Position numbers and translations under genes: made by a program. A stretch of 11,824 bases of DNA. It comes from JAVBRU01 sp031547595 (GTDB lineage Bacteria; Bacillota; Clostridia; Christensenellales; Aristaeellaceae). The notes beneath the pieces were generated by a model. That model was not told the DNA's origin and made no database searches. It saw nothing but the letters and a program-made list of their open reading frames with translations. The number at the start of each line of letters is the position of its first letter. Positions within the stretch are counted from its first letter, which is position 1. Below, in pieces: positions 1-7,569 of this stretch. The stretch covers positions 1-11,824 of the forward strand of contig JAVBRU010000068.1 of assembly GCA_031547595.1 (NCBI GenBank), given 5' to 3'.

Positions 1-135
1 CCTACAATCGCAGCTTTTGCCTTGGGAACAACACAGAAATGCTTCTTCAAAATCTGTCGATTGGCAGTTCCATACCGTTGACGCTCGCGATAAGCTTAAA
101 TGGCTTTATCCTAAATTCTAATTGTGTCAAATCAC
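1..135 (+). mobile_element. Right end of an IS630-type insertion sequence (boundary inferred)
   Basis: IS630 elements carry one transposase gene that ends close to the element's tip and they duplicate a TA target. The transposase here stops at 121, and the first TA beyond a short tail is at 136-137, directly before the GGAG of the pheT ribosome binding site. I place the tip at about 135 on that basis. The other end is outside the window, so the inverted repeat cannot be confirmed and another TA (for example 143-148) could be the true edge. Confidence 0.5.
2..121 (+). CDS. IS630-family transposase, C-terminal end (cut by window edge)
   Basis: The reading frame is open from the window edge to a TAA stop and encodes the last 39 residues of a DDE transposase of the IS630 family, the enzyme that cuts and pastes the element at TA dinucleotides. 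Visible signatures are LLPWEQHRNA followed by VDWQFHTVDARDKLKWLYPKF-type residues; IS630 transposases end in a very similar W-x-F-T-x-x-D-A-R-x-K-L-K-x-L-Y-P pattern. The DDE catalytic residues lie upstream of the window, so I cannot say whether the gene is intact. The stop codon is only 29 bases before pheT, so the end of the insertion sequence lies just upstream of that gene. The family call is confident; activity is unknown. Confidence 0.9.
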   Translation, partial: LQSQLLPWEQHRNASSKSVDWQFHTVDARDKLKWLYPKF

Positions 136-136
136 T

Positions 137-141
137 AGGAG
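137..141 (+). promoter_or_regulatory. Ribosome binding site of pheT
   Basis: AGGAG lies nine bases before the ATG at 151 and fixes the pheT start. It directly abuts the inferred end of the IS630 element, so the insertion, if placed correctly, spared the ribosome binding site. Confidence 0.75.
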
Positions 142-150
142 ATATATAAA

Positions 151-2550
151 ATGAAAGTATCAATGAATTGGCTGAAAGAATATGCCGCTGTTCCCATGAA
201 CGATGCCGATTATCAAAGCCGTATGATTATGACCGGCACCGGCGTGGAGGGCATGGACGACCTGCGTAAAACGCTTGAAAACGTGGTGGTTGGCCGGGTT
301 GTGACCTGCGTTGATCACCCGAACAGCGATCATCTGCACATCTGCTCCGTGGACGCGGGCACAGGCGAGCTATTGCAAATCGTATGCGGCGCGCCCAATG
401 TGAAGGAAGGCTTGCTGGTGCCCGTGGCGAAGGTCGGTGCCAAGCTGCCCGGCGGCATCGAAATCAAAAAAGGCAAGCTGCGCGGCGTGGAAAGCTGCGG
501 CATGCTGTGCTCCGCTGCCGAGCTGAATGTGCCGGTAGAGCTGTATCCGTCCATTGGCGAGGCGGGGCTGCTGGTCTTTAACGAAGAATACCCCGTGGGC
601 ACCGATGTGCGTGAGATTTTTGGCTTCAACGACACCGTGATCGACTTTGAAATCCTGGCCAACCGCCCGGACTGCCTGTGCGTGTGGGGCGTGGCGCGAG
701 AGACCGCCGCCGCCATGGGCACAGAACTCAAGCTGCCCGAAATCAACGTCATTGAATGCGAAAACGATGACATCAGCAAGCACGCCTCGGTGGATGTGCA
801 AAACAACACCCTGTGCCCGCGCTATGCTGCGCGCGTGGTCAAGAATGTGCGCATCGCGCCCTCGCCCTTGTGGATGCGGCAGTACCTGCACGCTGCGGGC
901 ATGCGCTCCATCAACAACATCGTGGACATCACCAACTTCATCATGCTGGAAACCGGCCACCCCATGCACGCGTTTGACCTTTCCAAAGTGCGCGGCAAGC
1001 ACATCATCGTGCGAAATGCCGTCGCGGGCGAGAGCCTGACCACCCTGGACGGCAAGCTGCACCCCCTGCAGGGCGGCGAGCTGGTGATTTGCGATCAGGA
1101 AGCGCCCACGGGCCTTGCAGGCATCATGGGCGGCGAGGAAAGCGAAATCACCGAAGAAACCTGCGAAATTCTCTTTGAGTGCGCGTCTTTTGACCGCACG
1201 CACACCCGCATCACGGCGCGTAATCTTGGCGGCATCCGCACCGAGTCCAGCGGCCGGTTTGAGCGCGGCGTGTCGCCCGCCACTGTGATGCCCGCGCTGC
1301 AGCGTGCCTGCCAGATGGTCAATATCTTGGACGCAGGAGATGTGGTGCCCGGTATCATCGATATCTATCCCGCGCCGCTTGTGCCCATCACGCTCGTCGT
1401 ATCCTGCAGGCGCATGGCGGAGCGTGCAGGCGTTGCTATTGCACCCGAAGAAATGGAGAGCATCCTCAAAAAGCTGCTCTTTGCCGTATCCCGCGATGGC
1501 GACAGCATGACTGTGACCGCGCCGGATTTCCGCCAGGACATCGAGCGCGAGGCCGATATCTGCGAGGAAGTGCTGCGCTATGCGGGCTACGAGCGAATCC
1601 CCTCCACCGCGTTATCGGGCCAGGGCATGATGGGCGGCCGCAGCGAGAAAATGCGCCGCGAGGATTCCTTGCGCGATATGCTGTCCGGCCTTGGCTATTA
1701 CGAGAGCATGACGTTCTCCTTCATCTCTCAAAAGGCCATCAACCAGCTGAACCTGCCGCTAGCGGATGCACGCAATCACCCCCTGGCGCTGCGTAACTCT
1801 TTGGGCGAAGACACCGCCTGCATGCGCACCACGCTGCTGTGCGGCTTGCTCAAAACCCTGGCCACCAACATCAAAAACGGCAACGAAAACGGCAAACTCT
1901 ACGAGATGGGCACCGTGTATGATCCCTCCCGCACAACCGCCGAGGGCCTGCCCACCGAGGTGCCTTGCCTGGCCATTGGCTGCTATGGCGAAAACGCGGA
2001 TTTTTACCACCTGCGCAGTGTCGTGGAAGCGCTGTTTGCGCGCGTGGGTGTCAGTTGCGATATCGCGGCCAGCGAAGAAGCCTGCCTGCACCCCGGCCGC
2101 CGCGCGGCGCTTCAATGCGGCGGCGAAGTGCTGTGCACCCTTGGCGAAGTGCACCCCGATGTTTTGCAAAACTATGATATCGATGGCCGCGCCTGCGCTG
2201 CGCACATCGATCTTTCGCTCCTTTGGAAATATGCCGCGCCGATGGATGAGGTGAAGGGCATAGCCCGTACCCCCGCCGTGCAGCGCGATCTGGCGTTGGT
2301 GATGGACGAGGCACAGCCCGTCGGCCCCGTGATGGCAGCCATGCGCAGTGCCTGCGGCGAGCTACTGGAGACTATTGCGCTCTTTGACGTGTTCCGCGGC
2401 AAGCAGCTGGGCGAGGGCAAGAAATCCGTGGCGTTCGCGCTCAGCTTCCGCGCGGCGGATCATACCCTCACCGAGGATGAGATTCACACGCTGGTTGCCA
2501 AGGTGCTGACGGCGTGCGAGAAGCAATTTGGGGCGGTATTAAGGTCTTGA
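151..2550 (+). CDS. pheT: Phenylalanine--tRNA ligase beta subunit
   Basis: Cytosolic beta subunit of the alpha2-beta2 phenylalanyl-tRNA synthetase, which charges tRNA-Phe. At 799 residues it is the normal bacterial length. Domains run in the expected order: an EMAP/OB-type tRNA-binding domain at about 40-155 (VVVGRV, HPNSDHL, CGAPNV, GMLCSAAEL); B3/B4 editing domain at about 210-385 (NNIVDITNF, GHPMHAFD, GIMGGEESE); B5 domain at about 405-475 (FRQDIEREADICEEVLR); the catalytic-like core; and a ferredoxin-fold anticodon-binding domain from about 704 (PAVQRDLALV, FDVFRG, TLTEDEI). The ATG follows AGGAG. pheS, normally adjacent upstream as the first gene of the operon, is replaced by an IS630 end, and no convincing promoter is visible in the 150 bases before the gene. 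Expression may depend on read-through from the insertion sequence or from beyond the window. Confidence 0.98.
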   Translation: MKVSMNWLKEYAAVPMNDADYQSRMIMTGTGVEGMDDLRKTLENVVVGRVVTCVDHPNSDHLHICSVDAGTGELLQIVCGAPNVKEGLLVPVAKVGAKLPGGIEIKKGKLRGVESCGMLCSAAELNVPVELYPSIGEAGLLVFNEEYPVGTDVREIFGFNDTVIDFEILANRPDCLCVWGVARETAAAMGTELKLPEINVIECENDDISKHASVDVQNNTLCPRYAARVVKNVRIAPSPLWMRQYLHAAGMRSINNIVDITNFIMLETGHPMHAFDLSKVRGKHIIVRNAVAGESLTTLDGKLHPLQGGELVICDQEAPTGLAGIMGGEESEITEETCEILFECASFDRTHTRITARNLGGIRTESSGRFERGVSPATVMPALQRACQMVNILDAGDVVPGIIDIYPAPLVPITLVVSCRRMAERAGVAIAPEEMESILKKLLFAVSRDGDSMTVTAPDFRQDIEREADICEEVLRYAGYERIPSTALSGQGMMGGRSEKMRREDSLRDMLSGLGYYESMTFSFISQKAINQLNLPLADARNHPLALRNSLGEDTACMRTTLLCGLLKTLATNIKNGNENGKLYEMGTVYDPSRTTAEGLPTEVPCLAIGCYGENADFYHLRSVVEALFARVGVSCDIAASEEACLHPGRRAALQCGGEVLCTLGEVHPDVLQNYDIDGRACAAHIDLSLLWKYAAPMDEVKGIARTPAVQRDLALVMDEAQPVGPVMAAMRSACGELLETIALFDVFRGKQLGEGKKSVAFALSFRAADHTLTEDEIHTLVAKVLTACEKQFGAVLRS

Positions 2551-2633
2551 TGGGTTACGCGGTGGGCTACTCGCCCCCTGCCCCCTAATCTTTATATTTT
2601 GTGAAGATGATTGAGTGATATTGTGCATATGCG

Positions 2634-2693
2634 AAAAAACAGGCAGCTGGCTTTAGGAATGCAAGCATTCCACGTCTGACTGTCTGTTTTTTT
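2634..2693 (+). terminator. Rho-independent terminator after pheT
   Basis: AAAAAACAGGCAG (2634-2646) pairs with CTGTCTGTTTTTT (2680-2692) with one G-U pair. A second perfect hairpin, GGAATGC-aa-GCATTCC (2656-2671), is nested in the loop. The right arm runs into a long T tract that continues to about 2703. The matching A tract on the left arm would let it also work on the minus strand. It separates pheT from the sigma-factor operon. Confidence 0.88.
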
Positions 2694-2747
2694 ATTTTTA
2701 TTTTCAGGGTATGCGACAAAACCGATCTTCACGTTGTCTATTAAGGC

Positions 2748-2757
2748 AGAGGGGGTG
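2748..2757 (+). promoter_or_regulatory. Ribosome binding site that decides the sigma-factor start
   Basis: The purine run AGAGGGGGTG lies 10-12 bases before the ATG at 2768. The earlier in-frame ATG at 2711 has no proper Shine-Dalgarno sequence and sits just after the pheT terminator, so 2768 is the better start. Confidence 0.55.
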
Positions 2758-2767
2758 CATTGCGCAG

Positions 2768-3250
2768 ATGGTGGAGCAGGCAGCGTTTGACGCATGGGTG
2801 GATCTGTACAGCAGCGATTTACTACGCGTCTGCTTTCTTTCGCTGCGCGATGAAGGCCTGGCGCAGGATGCCCTGCAGGACACCTTCCTCAAGGCCTGGC
2901 TGAGCAGGGCGCGCTTTGAGGGGCGAAACGGCTGCAGCGAAAAGACCTGGCTGATGCGTATTGCCATCAACACCTGCAAGAACTATCGGCGCTCCGCCTG
3001 GGTGCGCCGCGCCGTGCTGACGGAGCCGGAGCAGGGTGCGGAAGACCCTGACACCGCCTTGTACCTGGATGTGATGAACCTGCCGGATAAGCTGCGGCTG
3101 GTAGTGGTGCTGCATTACTATCAACGCATTTCGCTGCCCGAGGTAGCGCAAATTTTGTCCATCAACAAATCCACCGCGTATCACCGGCTGCAAAAAGCGC
3201 TGCAACTGCTGCGCTGCCCCATGGAAGGAGGCGAGTCTTATGACGCCTGA
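2768..3250 (+). CDS. ECF-type RNA polymerase sigma factor (sigma-70 family)
   Basis: Alternative sigma factor that directs RNA polymerase to a small regulon, typically envelope-related. With the start at 2768 it is 160 residues long, normal for the family, and has only regions 2 and 4. Region 2 spans about 9-78: the LAQDALQDTFLKAW stretch matches the conserved D-A-x-D-x-x-Q-x-x-F-x-x-A-W core, followed by TWLMRIAINTCKNYRR. Region 4 spans about 103-150: LPDKLRLVVVLHYYQR, then a helix-turn-helix in LPEVAQILSINKSTAYHRLQKALQLLR. The next gene overlaps its last 11 bases, a classic sigma/anti-sigma arrangement. An upstream in-frame ATG at 2711 would add 19 residues of atypical sequence. The promoter was not recognised and autoregulation is only inferred. 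Confidence 0.93.
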   Translation: MVEQAAFDAWVDLYSSDLLRVCFLSLRDEGLAQDALQDTFLKAWLSRARFEGRNGCSEKTWLMRIAINTCKNYRRSAWVRRAVLTEPEQGAEDPDTALYLDVMNLPDKLRLVVVLHYYQRISLPEVAQILSINKSTAYHRLQKALQLLRCPMEGGESYDA

Positions 3251-4124
3251 GGAACTTCGCCGTGCCTTGGATGTCAAGCTAAAAAACATACAGGCCGATG
3301 ACGCGGTGCGTGCGCGGCTCAAGCGCATCCCGCAAAAGCAAACACAGGCCAGGCGCAGGCCCGTGTGGAAAATTGCGCTGCTCGTGGGGCTTCTGCTGGT
3401 CAGCCTTTCTGCGCTGGCCGCGGGCGGCTATTACAGCGTGCGGGAGTTCATGCGCAGTGAGCTTCCCGGAGACGTGCCCGAAAATGCCATTGTGCCGCTG
3501 GAGCAGGTGTTTACAAACGACTACCTGACCGTGACGCTGGGGGATGCGTATTTTGATAACGAGCGTTTTGCCATTACCATGCATCTTAGCGGCGATAAGG
3601 CGGTGTACCTCTATCCCATGCTGCGCGGCTATTGCGGCGACAGGCTGCTGAGTACCGATGTGGTGGGCGTGCGCGGGGATTTCTTTTCCGGCTTTCTCTA
3701 CCCCAGCCTGCGGGAGGAGCATAACGCATACCTGAACGGCGATTATGGCATGAACGGCTGCTTGTATGAAGACAGCGCCGATGAGGCGGTGCGCTGGGTA
3801 TTTACCCTGCAAGCGCTGGCGCCCAATTGGCAGCTGATTGATTTTGAGCCGCCGGTTGTGCCCTACGATCATTCCCTCACCGAAGATGAAAACCATCAGG
3901 CATACCTTGATGCCCATCGGGTATATACCGATGCTTATCATCAACAGAAAATCCTGATCACCCACGGAGACTCCGTAGTAGAATACGCCTATGGCATTCC
4001 TGTTCCTGCAGATATGACGCAAGACGAATGGTATGCGCTGGGCCTGACGGACTGGCTGGTACACTCCGGCGCGTTTACGCTGGTGGACACCATCACCTGC
4101 GAATACGATACAGACCTTCAATAA
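3240..4124 (+). CDS. One-pass membrane protein, probable anti-sigma factor (DUF4179-like)
   Basis: A 294-residue protein with a charged cytoplasmic N-terminus (1-42, ending RRRPVWK), one membrane helix at about 43-63 (IALLVGLLLVSLSALAA) and a ~230-residue outer domain. AAGGAGG at 3225-3231, eight bases before the ATG, lies inside the sigma gene, and the two genes overlap by 11 bases, implying translational coupling. Membrane proteins of this topology directly after an ECF sigma gene usually bind and hold the sigma factor until a signal arrives. The stretch YLTVTLGDAYFDNERFAIT resembles the outer domain of DUF4179-type anti-sigma proteins in Clostridia. No zinc-binding HxxxCxxC motif of the ZAS class is present. 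Topology is seen; the anti-sigma role is inferred from context. Confidence 0.75.
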   Translation: MTPEELRRALDVKLKNIQADDAVRARLKRIPQKQTQARRRPVWKIALLVGLLLVSLSALAAGGYYSVREFMRSELPGDVPENAIVPLEQVFTNDYLTVTLGDAYFDNERFAITMHLSGDKAVYLYPMLRGYCGDRLLSTDVVGVRGDFFSGFLYPSLREEHNAYLNGDYGMNGCLYEDSADEAVRWVFTLQALAPNWQLIDFEPPVVPYDHSLTEDENHQAYLDAHRVYTDAYHQQKILITHGDSVVEYAYGIPVPADMTQDEWYALGLTDWLVHSGAFTLVDTITCEYDTDLQ

Positions 4125-4152
4125 GTAATCCATAAAAAGGAGAATTTGTGTA

Positions 4153-5103
4153 ATGAAACGTTACGCTCTGTTTTGTGTTGCCTTTCTGCTGGTATGCTTG
4201 GTGTTTCCTGCCCATGGCGAGGATTTTTTGCAGGGCAGCGTGCTCATCCACGGCGAGGAAATCATGCTGGACGCGCTGTGGGAAGGCAATGTGCCGGATC
4301 AATTGTTCATCATACAGCTGGTGCCCTCCAAGCTGACCCCCAAGCAGGTGGACGCAGCCGTCCGGCAGTTCTTCACGCCCGCCCCCACCCTGCAGCGCAG
4401 CACCAGCATCTACCCCAAGTGCCTCTTCGATTATTACGCCCACGGAAGTCACTTCAGCCAGTATTTTTGCCCGGATCACCGCTTGCTGGTGCCGGAGATT
4501 TCGGACGGGCTGCTGCGGCAGGAGGTGGCAAACTGCAAGGCGTTTCTGGATGCACTGGACATTGGCTATGCCGCCATTCCTACTTGCGCCGCCTATGGCA
4601 ACCTATGGAGGCCCGCCGTGCCGGAGGAAGCCGTCGATTCTCCCACTGAATATTACATCAAACTGGCACTGGAGGTGGAGGGCCTTCCCATTGCGCAGAC
4701 GGGCGACCGCGGCTCCTTGGATGGCATCCGCCAGGATGATGTGATGCTGGAATGGCCCTATGCCGAGTTTGGCTTTGACAAGGACGGGCAGCTGGTGCGC
4801 ATGGCGTTTCCCTCTTTCGTGATCAAGAGCGTCAAGCCCGCCGAAGGCACGCTCATCCCCTGGCAGGACGCGTTGGCGCAGTGGTGGGAGGAATGCTTTA
4901 CGGATTATTGGGGACAGAAGTTCATGGAGGAATTCCGGGTGGATCATCAGATTGTCGTTGTCCGCATTCAGTTCTGCTGGCTGCGCAGCTTCAGCAATCA
5001 GCTGCGCCCGGGCTGGTACTTTGAAATGCGCAGCCAGAACCGGCACACCGGGGAAGTGGTAGACGCTACATGGAGCATGGCGGGCATGGATGCCATGAGA
5101 TAA
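4153..5103 (+). CDS. Exported protein of unknown function, paralogue 1
   Basis: I do not recognise this 316-residue protein with certainty. It starts with a signal peptide (MKRY, hydrophobic core to about 19, likely cleaved after AHG at 20-22) and has no lipobox cysteine and no later membrane helix, so it is probably released or wall-associated. AAAGGAG at 4136-4142 supports the ATG. It is clearly homologous over its length to the next gene: shared blocks include LDAL, LTxKQ followed by AP, a C-x-F-C/L-x-x-L-x-I-x-Y-A-x-x-P block, the EGxPIA block, F-D-x-x-G-x, a L-x-P-W-x-D-A block, and LRPGxYxxxE...TGE near the C-terminus. The C-terminal LRPG-W/Y block is reminiscent of exported DUF6034-type proteins of Clostridia; this is a suggestion only. 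It sits 28 bases after the putative anti-sigma gene in one operon, so a role in envelope sensing or as a regulon output is inferred. Confidence 0.8.
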   Translation: MKRYALFCVAFLLVCLVFPAHGEDFLQGSVLIHGEEIMLDALWEGNVPDQLFIIQLVPSKLTPKQVDAAVRQFFTPAPTLQRSTSIYPKCLFDYYAHGSHFSQYFCPDHRLLVPEISDGLLRQEVANCKAFLDALDIGYAAIPTCAAYGNLWRPAVPEEAVDSPTEYYIKLALEVEGLPIAQTGDRGSLDGIRQDDVMLEWPYAEFGFDKDGQLVRMAFPSFVIKSVKPAEGTLIPWQDALAQWWEECFTDYWGQKFMEEFRVDHQIVVVRIQFCWLRSFSNQLRPGWYFEMRSQNRHTGEVVDATWSMAGMDAMR

Positions 5104-5110
5104 AAGGAGG
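5104..5110 (+). promoter_or_regulatory. Ribosome binding site that decides the second paralogue's start
   Basis: AAGGAGG is five bases before the ATG at 5116. The alternative GTG at 5110 overlaps this Shine-Dalgarno sequence itself, so it cannot be the start. Confidence 0.85.
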
Positions 5111-5115
5111 TGCCT

Positions 5116-6117
5116 ATGGTAATCAAGCAAGTGATCGGATTTATTTTCATTATGCTGACGCTCGGCTGCGCCGCACAGGCCGAAGGCTTCCCTGTGGATG
5201 AAGACGGCTTTACCACAGGAGTGATGGACTATCGCGGGCATACCATCTATCTGGACGCACTGGTGGACGATACCTTCTCCCTGCCGCTGCAGTCGGTGAA
5301 AATCGTCAGCGCCGGCCTGACGCAAAAGCAAATCATGCGTGCTGCGGAGCAATGCTTTGAGGTCGCCCCCCAAAGAAAAATATTCATGATTGGTGCTACC
5401 TTCCGCTTTGGACAGGGAGAAGACTCCGTCAGCGCATACGAGCTGCCCTTTCGCCAGGAATACCCCGTGACAGACCCGGTGCTGCAAGAGCGCCTGCAAG
5501 AATGCTATCGCTTTTGCGACCTGCTGAACATAGCATACGCCACCGTTCCGGCGCACGCCATCTATTACCGGCGAGACGAATCCCACAGGATGTATGAAAT
5601 ATCACCAGAGGAAGCAAAGGTTACGGACAATGTGTACATTGCCATCAAAATCCCCATCGTGATTGAGGGGATGCCCATTGCATTTGAGCATGTGGGACAC
5701 CGGGGCAACGAGAAGGTGTCGGCGGACAACGTAATTATCGATTATCCCTGGGTTTCCATGGCTTTTGACAGCGAAGGCCGGTTTATCTCCGCCATGTTTT
5801 CGTTTTATCGGGTGGCGGACACACAGCCCTTGGCAGGCGCCCTCCTGCCGTGGGTGGATGCCATCGAACCTGCATTGGATGAAGCATTCCATGTATATAT
5901 GAATAAGCCCAGAACTGTGGAGGAATTTTTTGATGAATTTGACCTTCATATCACGCGGGTGCAGGCGGTGTGGTTCCCCAGCTGGTCAGCAGTGCTTCGC
6001 CCCGGATATTATGTTTCCTTTGAGGTCTACGACAAGGCAACGGGAGAGTTTGTATCGCCCCTGTCTGACCGGTATTGGATGCAAACGCATTATGGTGTGG
6101 AGGCCGTTATTCCATAA
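5116..6117 (+). CDS. Exported protein of unknown function, paralogue 2
   Basis: A 333-residue exported protein, a diverged tandem copy of the gene 12 bases upstream. The signal peptide runs to about residue 22 (MVIKQ start, ending CAAQA before EG). AQA is a good signal peptidase I site; the cysteine at 18 is in the context LTLGC, a poor lipobox, so lipidation is possible but less likely. Shared blocks with paralogue 1 are RGHTIYLDAL, GLTQKQ, LLNIAYATVP, VIEGMPIAF, FDSEGR, LLPWVDAI and VLRPGYYVSFE...TGEF. Identity is modest, so the duplication is old. The function is unknown. Two homologous exported proteins kept side by side behind a sigma/anti-sigma pair suggest related ligands or a heteromeric pair; this is inference. 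Confidence 0.8.
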   Translation: MVIKQVIGFIFIMLTLGCAAQAEGFPVDEDGFTTGVMDYRGHTIYLDALVDDTFSLPLQSVKIVSAGLTQKQIMRAAEQCFEVAPQRKIFMIGATFRFGQGEDSVSAYELPFRQEYPVTDPVLQERLQECYRFCDLLNIAYATVPAHAIYYRRDESHRMYEISPEEAKVTDNVYIAIKIPIVIEGMPIAFEHVGHRGNEKVSADNVIIDYPWVSMAFDSEGRFISAMFSFYRVADTQPLAGALLPWVDAIEPALDEAFHVYMNKPRTVEEFFDEFDLHITRVQAVWFPSWSAVLRPGYYVSFEVYDKATGEFVSPLSDRYWMQTHYGVEAVIP

Positions 6118-6125
6118 ACAATGAA

Positions 6126-6131
6126 AAGGAG
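6126..6131 (+). promoter_or_regulatory. Ribosome binding site that decides the start of the binding-protein-like gene
   Basis: AAGGAG lies seven bases before the ATG at 6139. The in-frame ATG at 6121 lies upstream of it, has no Shine-Dalgarno sequence of its own and would place MKRRTH before the signal peptide, so 6139 is preferred. Confidence 0.75.
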
Positions 6132-6138
6132 AACGCAC

Positions 6139-7464
6139 ATGAAAAAGCAGTTTTGGGCGGTTCTGTTCATCGGGTTGTTGTTCTATTCCGCTGCGCAGGC
6201 AGAGCAGCGGGTGCTGCGCCTGGGCGATGATTCCTATTCGGCAGCGCACACGGCGTTTCTGCAAGAGAACCCCGATGTGGCGCTGGACAGCGTGGTGGTG
6301 GCAGACAATTCGCTGGAAGGCATGATTGCCGCCCTCATCACGGGCGACAGCTTCATCGACATCTACGTGATTGACGTCACAAATGGCCTTAAAGCCTTGA
6401 TGCGCAAAGGGTATGCGCTGGATTTGACCGAATATTCCGTGCTTACGGATGCCGTATCCCGCTATGAGCCGGCGATACAAGAGCTGTTGACACTGGAGGG
6501 CAGACTGTATGCCATCCCGCAGTATTTCGCGCCCACCTTCTGGTCTGTGCGAGAGGATTTGTGGGCGGAGGCGGGGTTTGAGGATTTCCCGCAGACGTAT
6601 GTGGAATACCTTGCCTTGCAGCAGGCATGGGAGGATGAATATCAAGACCTGTACCCGTATAACCTGACACTGGACAGGCCGCGCCGCAGCAATTTTCTGG
6701 TGGATGTGATCCGCTCCTACATCATCGAAAACGAGCGCCCCGACGCGCCACTGTCCTTCGACGAGGAGGGATTCAAGCATACGCTGGAGCTGATTGCCAA
6801 ACTTCCGCCCGACAGGGAGTACACCGAGGAAGAAATCGAGCTCTCCATCGAGCGCGCCAGCCTGATCGACCCGCACGCCCAGCCGCTTTCGGTTCAACAT
6901 CAAAAAGAGCGGCTGATGCTGCCGCCCATGGTCAGCGCAAAAAGCGATCCGGCTGTGTTCGTTTTCATGCGCGCCTACATCATCAATCCCCACAGCCAGA
7001 ATATCGATCTGGCCGTCAAGTTTCTGGAATGCGCGGCGCAACATATGCCCATAGAAACCCGGGTGCTGATCGATGCGTCCTTGAACGACGCCGTGCCCTC
7101 TCCCTATTGGGCGCAGCAGGAGGCAGAGTTCACCGCGCAGATCGGTTTTTTGCAAAGCCGCTTGCAAACCGCGCCGCCGGACGAGCAGCAAGCGCTGCAG
7201 GAGGAAATCGCGCTCTGGCAAGAGATGCTCACCGATCCATCTTATCAGTTTTTGATCACGGAAGAAGCCACTGCGCGCTATCGGGAGCTGTCTTCTTCTC
7301 TCGCGTTTGGTGAGGATTCGTTGTTTCTGGCGTTTGCGGGTAGCCAGGCGCTGGATGAATTGACGCACATCGCCATGCAATACGTGGGCGGCAGCCTGCC
7401 GTTCACAATGGCGGTTGACCGCATGAACCGCTACGCTGCCATGGTGTTTGCCGAGGCCCGGTGA
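6139..7464 (+). CDS. Exported extracellular solute-binding-protein-like protein
   Basis: A 441-residue protein with a signal peptide (MKKQFWAVLF start, cleavage after AAQA at about 21). The following fold looks like a family 1 ABC-transporter solute-binding protein: an N-terminal R-V-L-R-L-G strand, then D-I-Y-V-I-D at the first hinge, an A-L-M-R-K-G-Y-A-L-D-L block, and an L-Y-A-I-P-Q-Y/F-W-S-V-R-E-D-L-W-A-E-A-G-F segment, which is the standard 'YAIP...YN..LF..AG' signature of sugar-binding proteins. A helical, glutamine/glutamate-rich stretch follows at about 325-365. Unlike normal Gram-positive binding proteins it has no lipobox cysteine, and no permease or ATPase gene is nearby. It is last in the operon and ends before a strong terminator. 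It may be a sensor or scavenger rather than a transporter part. Confidence 0.78.
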   Translation: MKKQFWAVLFIGLLFYSAAQAEQRVLRLGDDSYSAAHTAFLQENPDVALDSVVVADNSLEGMIAALITGDSFIDIYVIDVTNGLKALMRKGYALDLTEYSVLTDAVSRYEPAIQELLTLEGRLYAIPQYFAPTFWSVREDLWAEAGFEDFPQTYVEYLALQQAWEDEYQDLYPYNLTLDRPRRSNFLVDVIRSYIIENERPDAPLSFDEEGFKHTLELIAKLPPDREYTEEEIELSIERASLIDPHAQPLSVQHQKERLMLPPMVSAKSDPAVFVFMRAYIINPHSQNIDLAVKFLECAAQHMPIETRVLIDASLNDAVPSPYWAQQEAEFTAQIGFLQSRLQTAPPDEQQALQEEIALWQEMLTDPSYQFLITEEATARYRELSSSLAFGEDSLFLAFAGSQALDELTHIAMQYVGGSLPFTMAVDRMNRYAAMVFAEAR

Positions 7465-7490
7465 ATAAGCCGCGCACTGTTTCTGCATGT

Positions 7491-7528
7491 AAAAAGCCTG
7501 GCGAAACATTTGTTTTGCCAGGCTTTTT
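7491..7528 (+). terminator. Strong terminator of the sigma-factor operon
   Basis: AAAAAGCCTGGC (7491-7502) pairs perfectly with GCCAGGCTTTTT (7517-7528). Pairing continues inward through GAAACA/TGTTTT with one G-U pair, leaving an 18-bp stem and a two-base turn. A and T tracts on both sides make it probably bidirectional, so it would also stop transcription from the minus-strand methyltransferase gene. It lies 27 bases after the last gene of the operon. Confidence 0.93.
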
Positions 7529-7569
7529 ACTCCCTCCATAGCTTTTGATACAATTTGGCGAAAGTAGCA

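Noticed and set aside
78..110. TTGACG inside the transposase tail as a -35 for pheT
   Set aside because: No acceptable -10 occurs at 16-18 bases; the nearest candidate, TTTATC, is 21 bases away.
122..150. TTGTGT - 17 bases - TATAAA as a promoter for pheT
   Set aside because: Transcription would start inside the pheT coding region, after its ribosome binding site and start codon, so it cannot serve this gene.
370..1203. 277-codon open frame antisense to pheT
   Set aside because: pheT is beyond doubt on the other strand. The frame has no ribosome binding site and shows the composition of an antisense shadow.
2718..2740. AAAACC ... GTCTA as an autoregulated ECF promoter before the sigma gene
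   Set aside because: The spacing is about 12 bases, shorter than usual for ECF promoters, and the motifs are weak.
3279..4133. 284-codon minus-strand frame over the anti-sigma candidate, and a similar one at 4603-5586
   Set aside because: Both are antisense shadows with no start signal and no recognisable protein features, while the plus-strand genes have signal peptides or membrane helices and strong ribosome binding sites.
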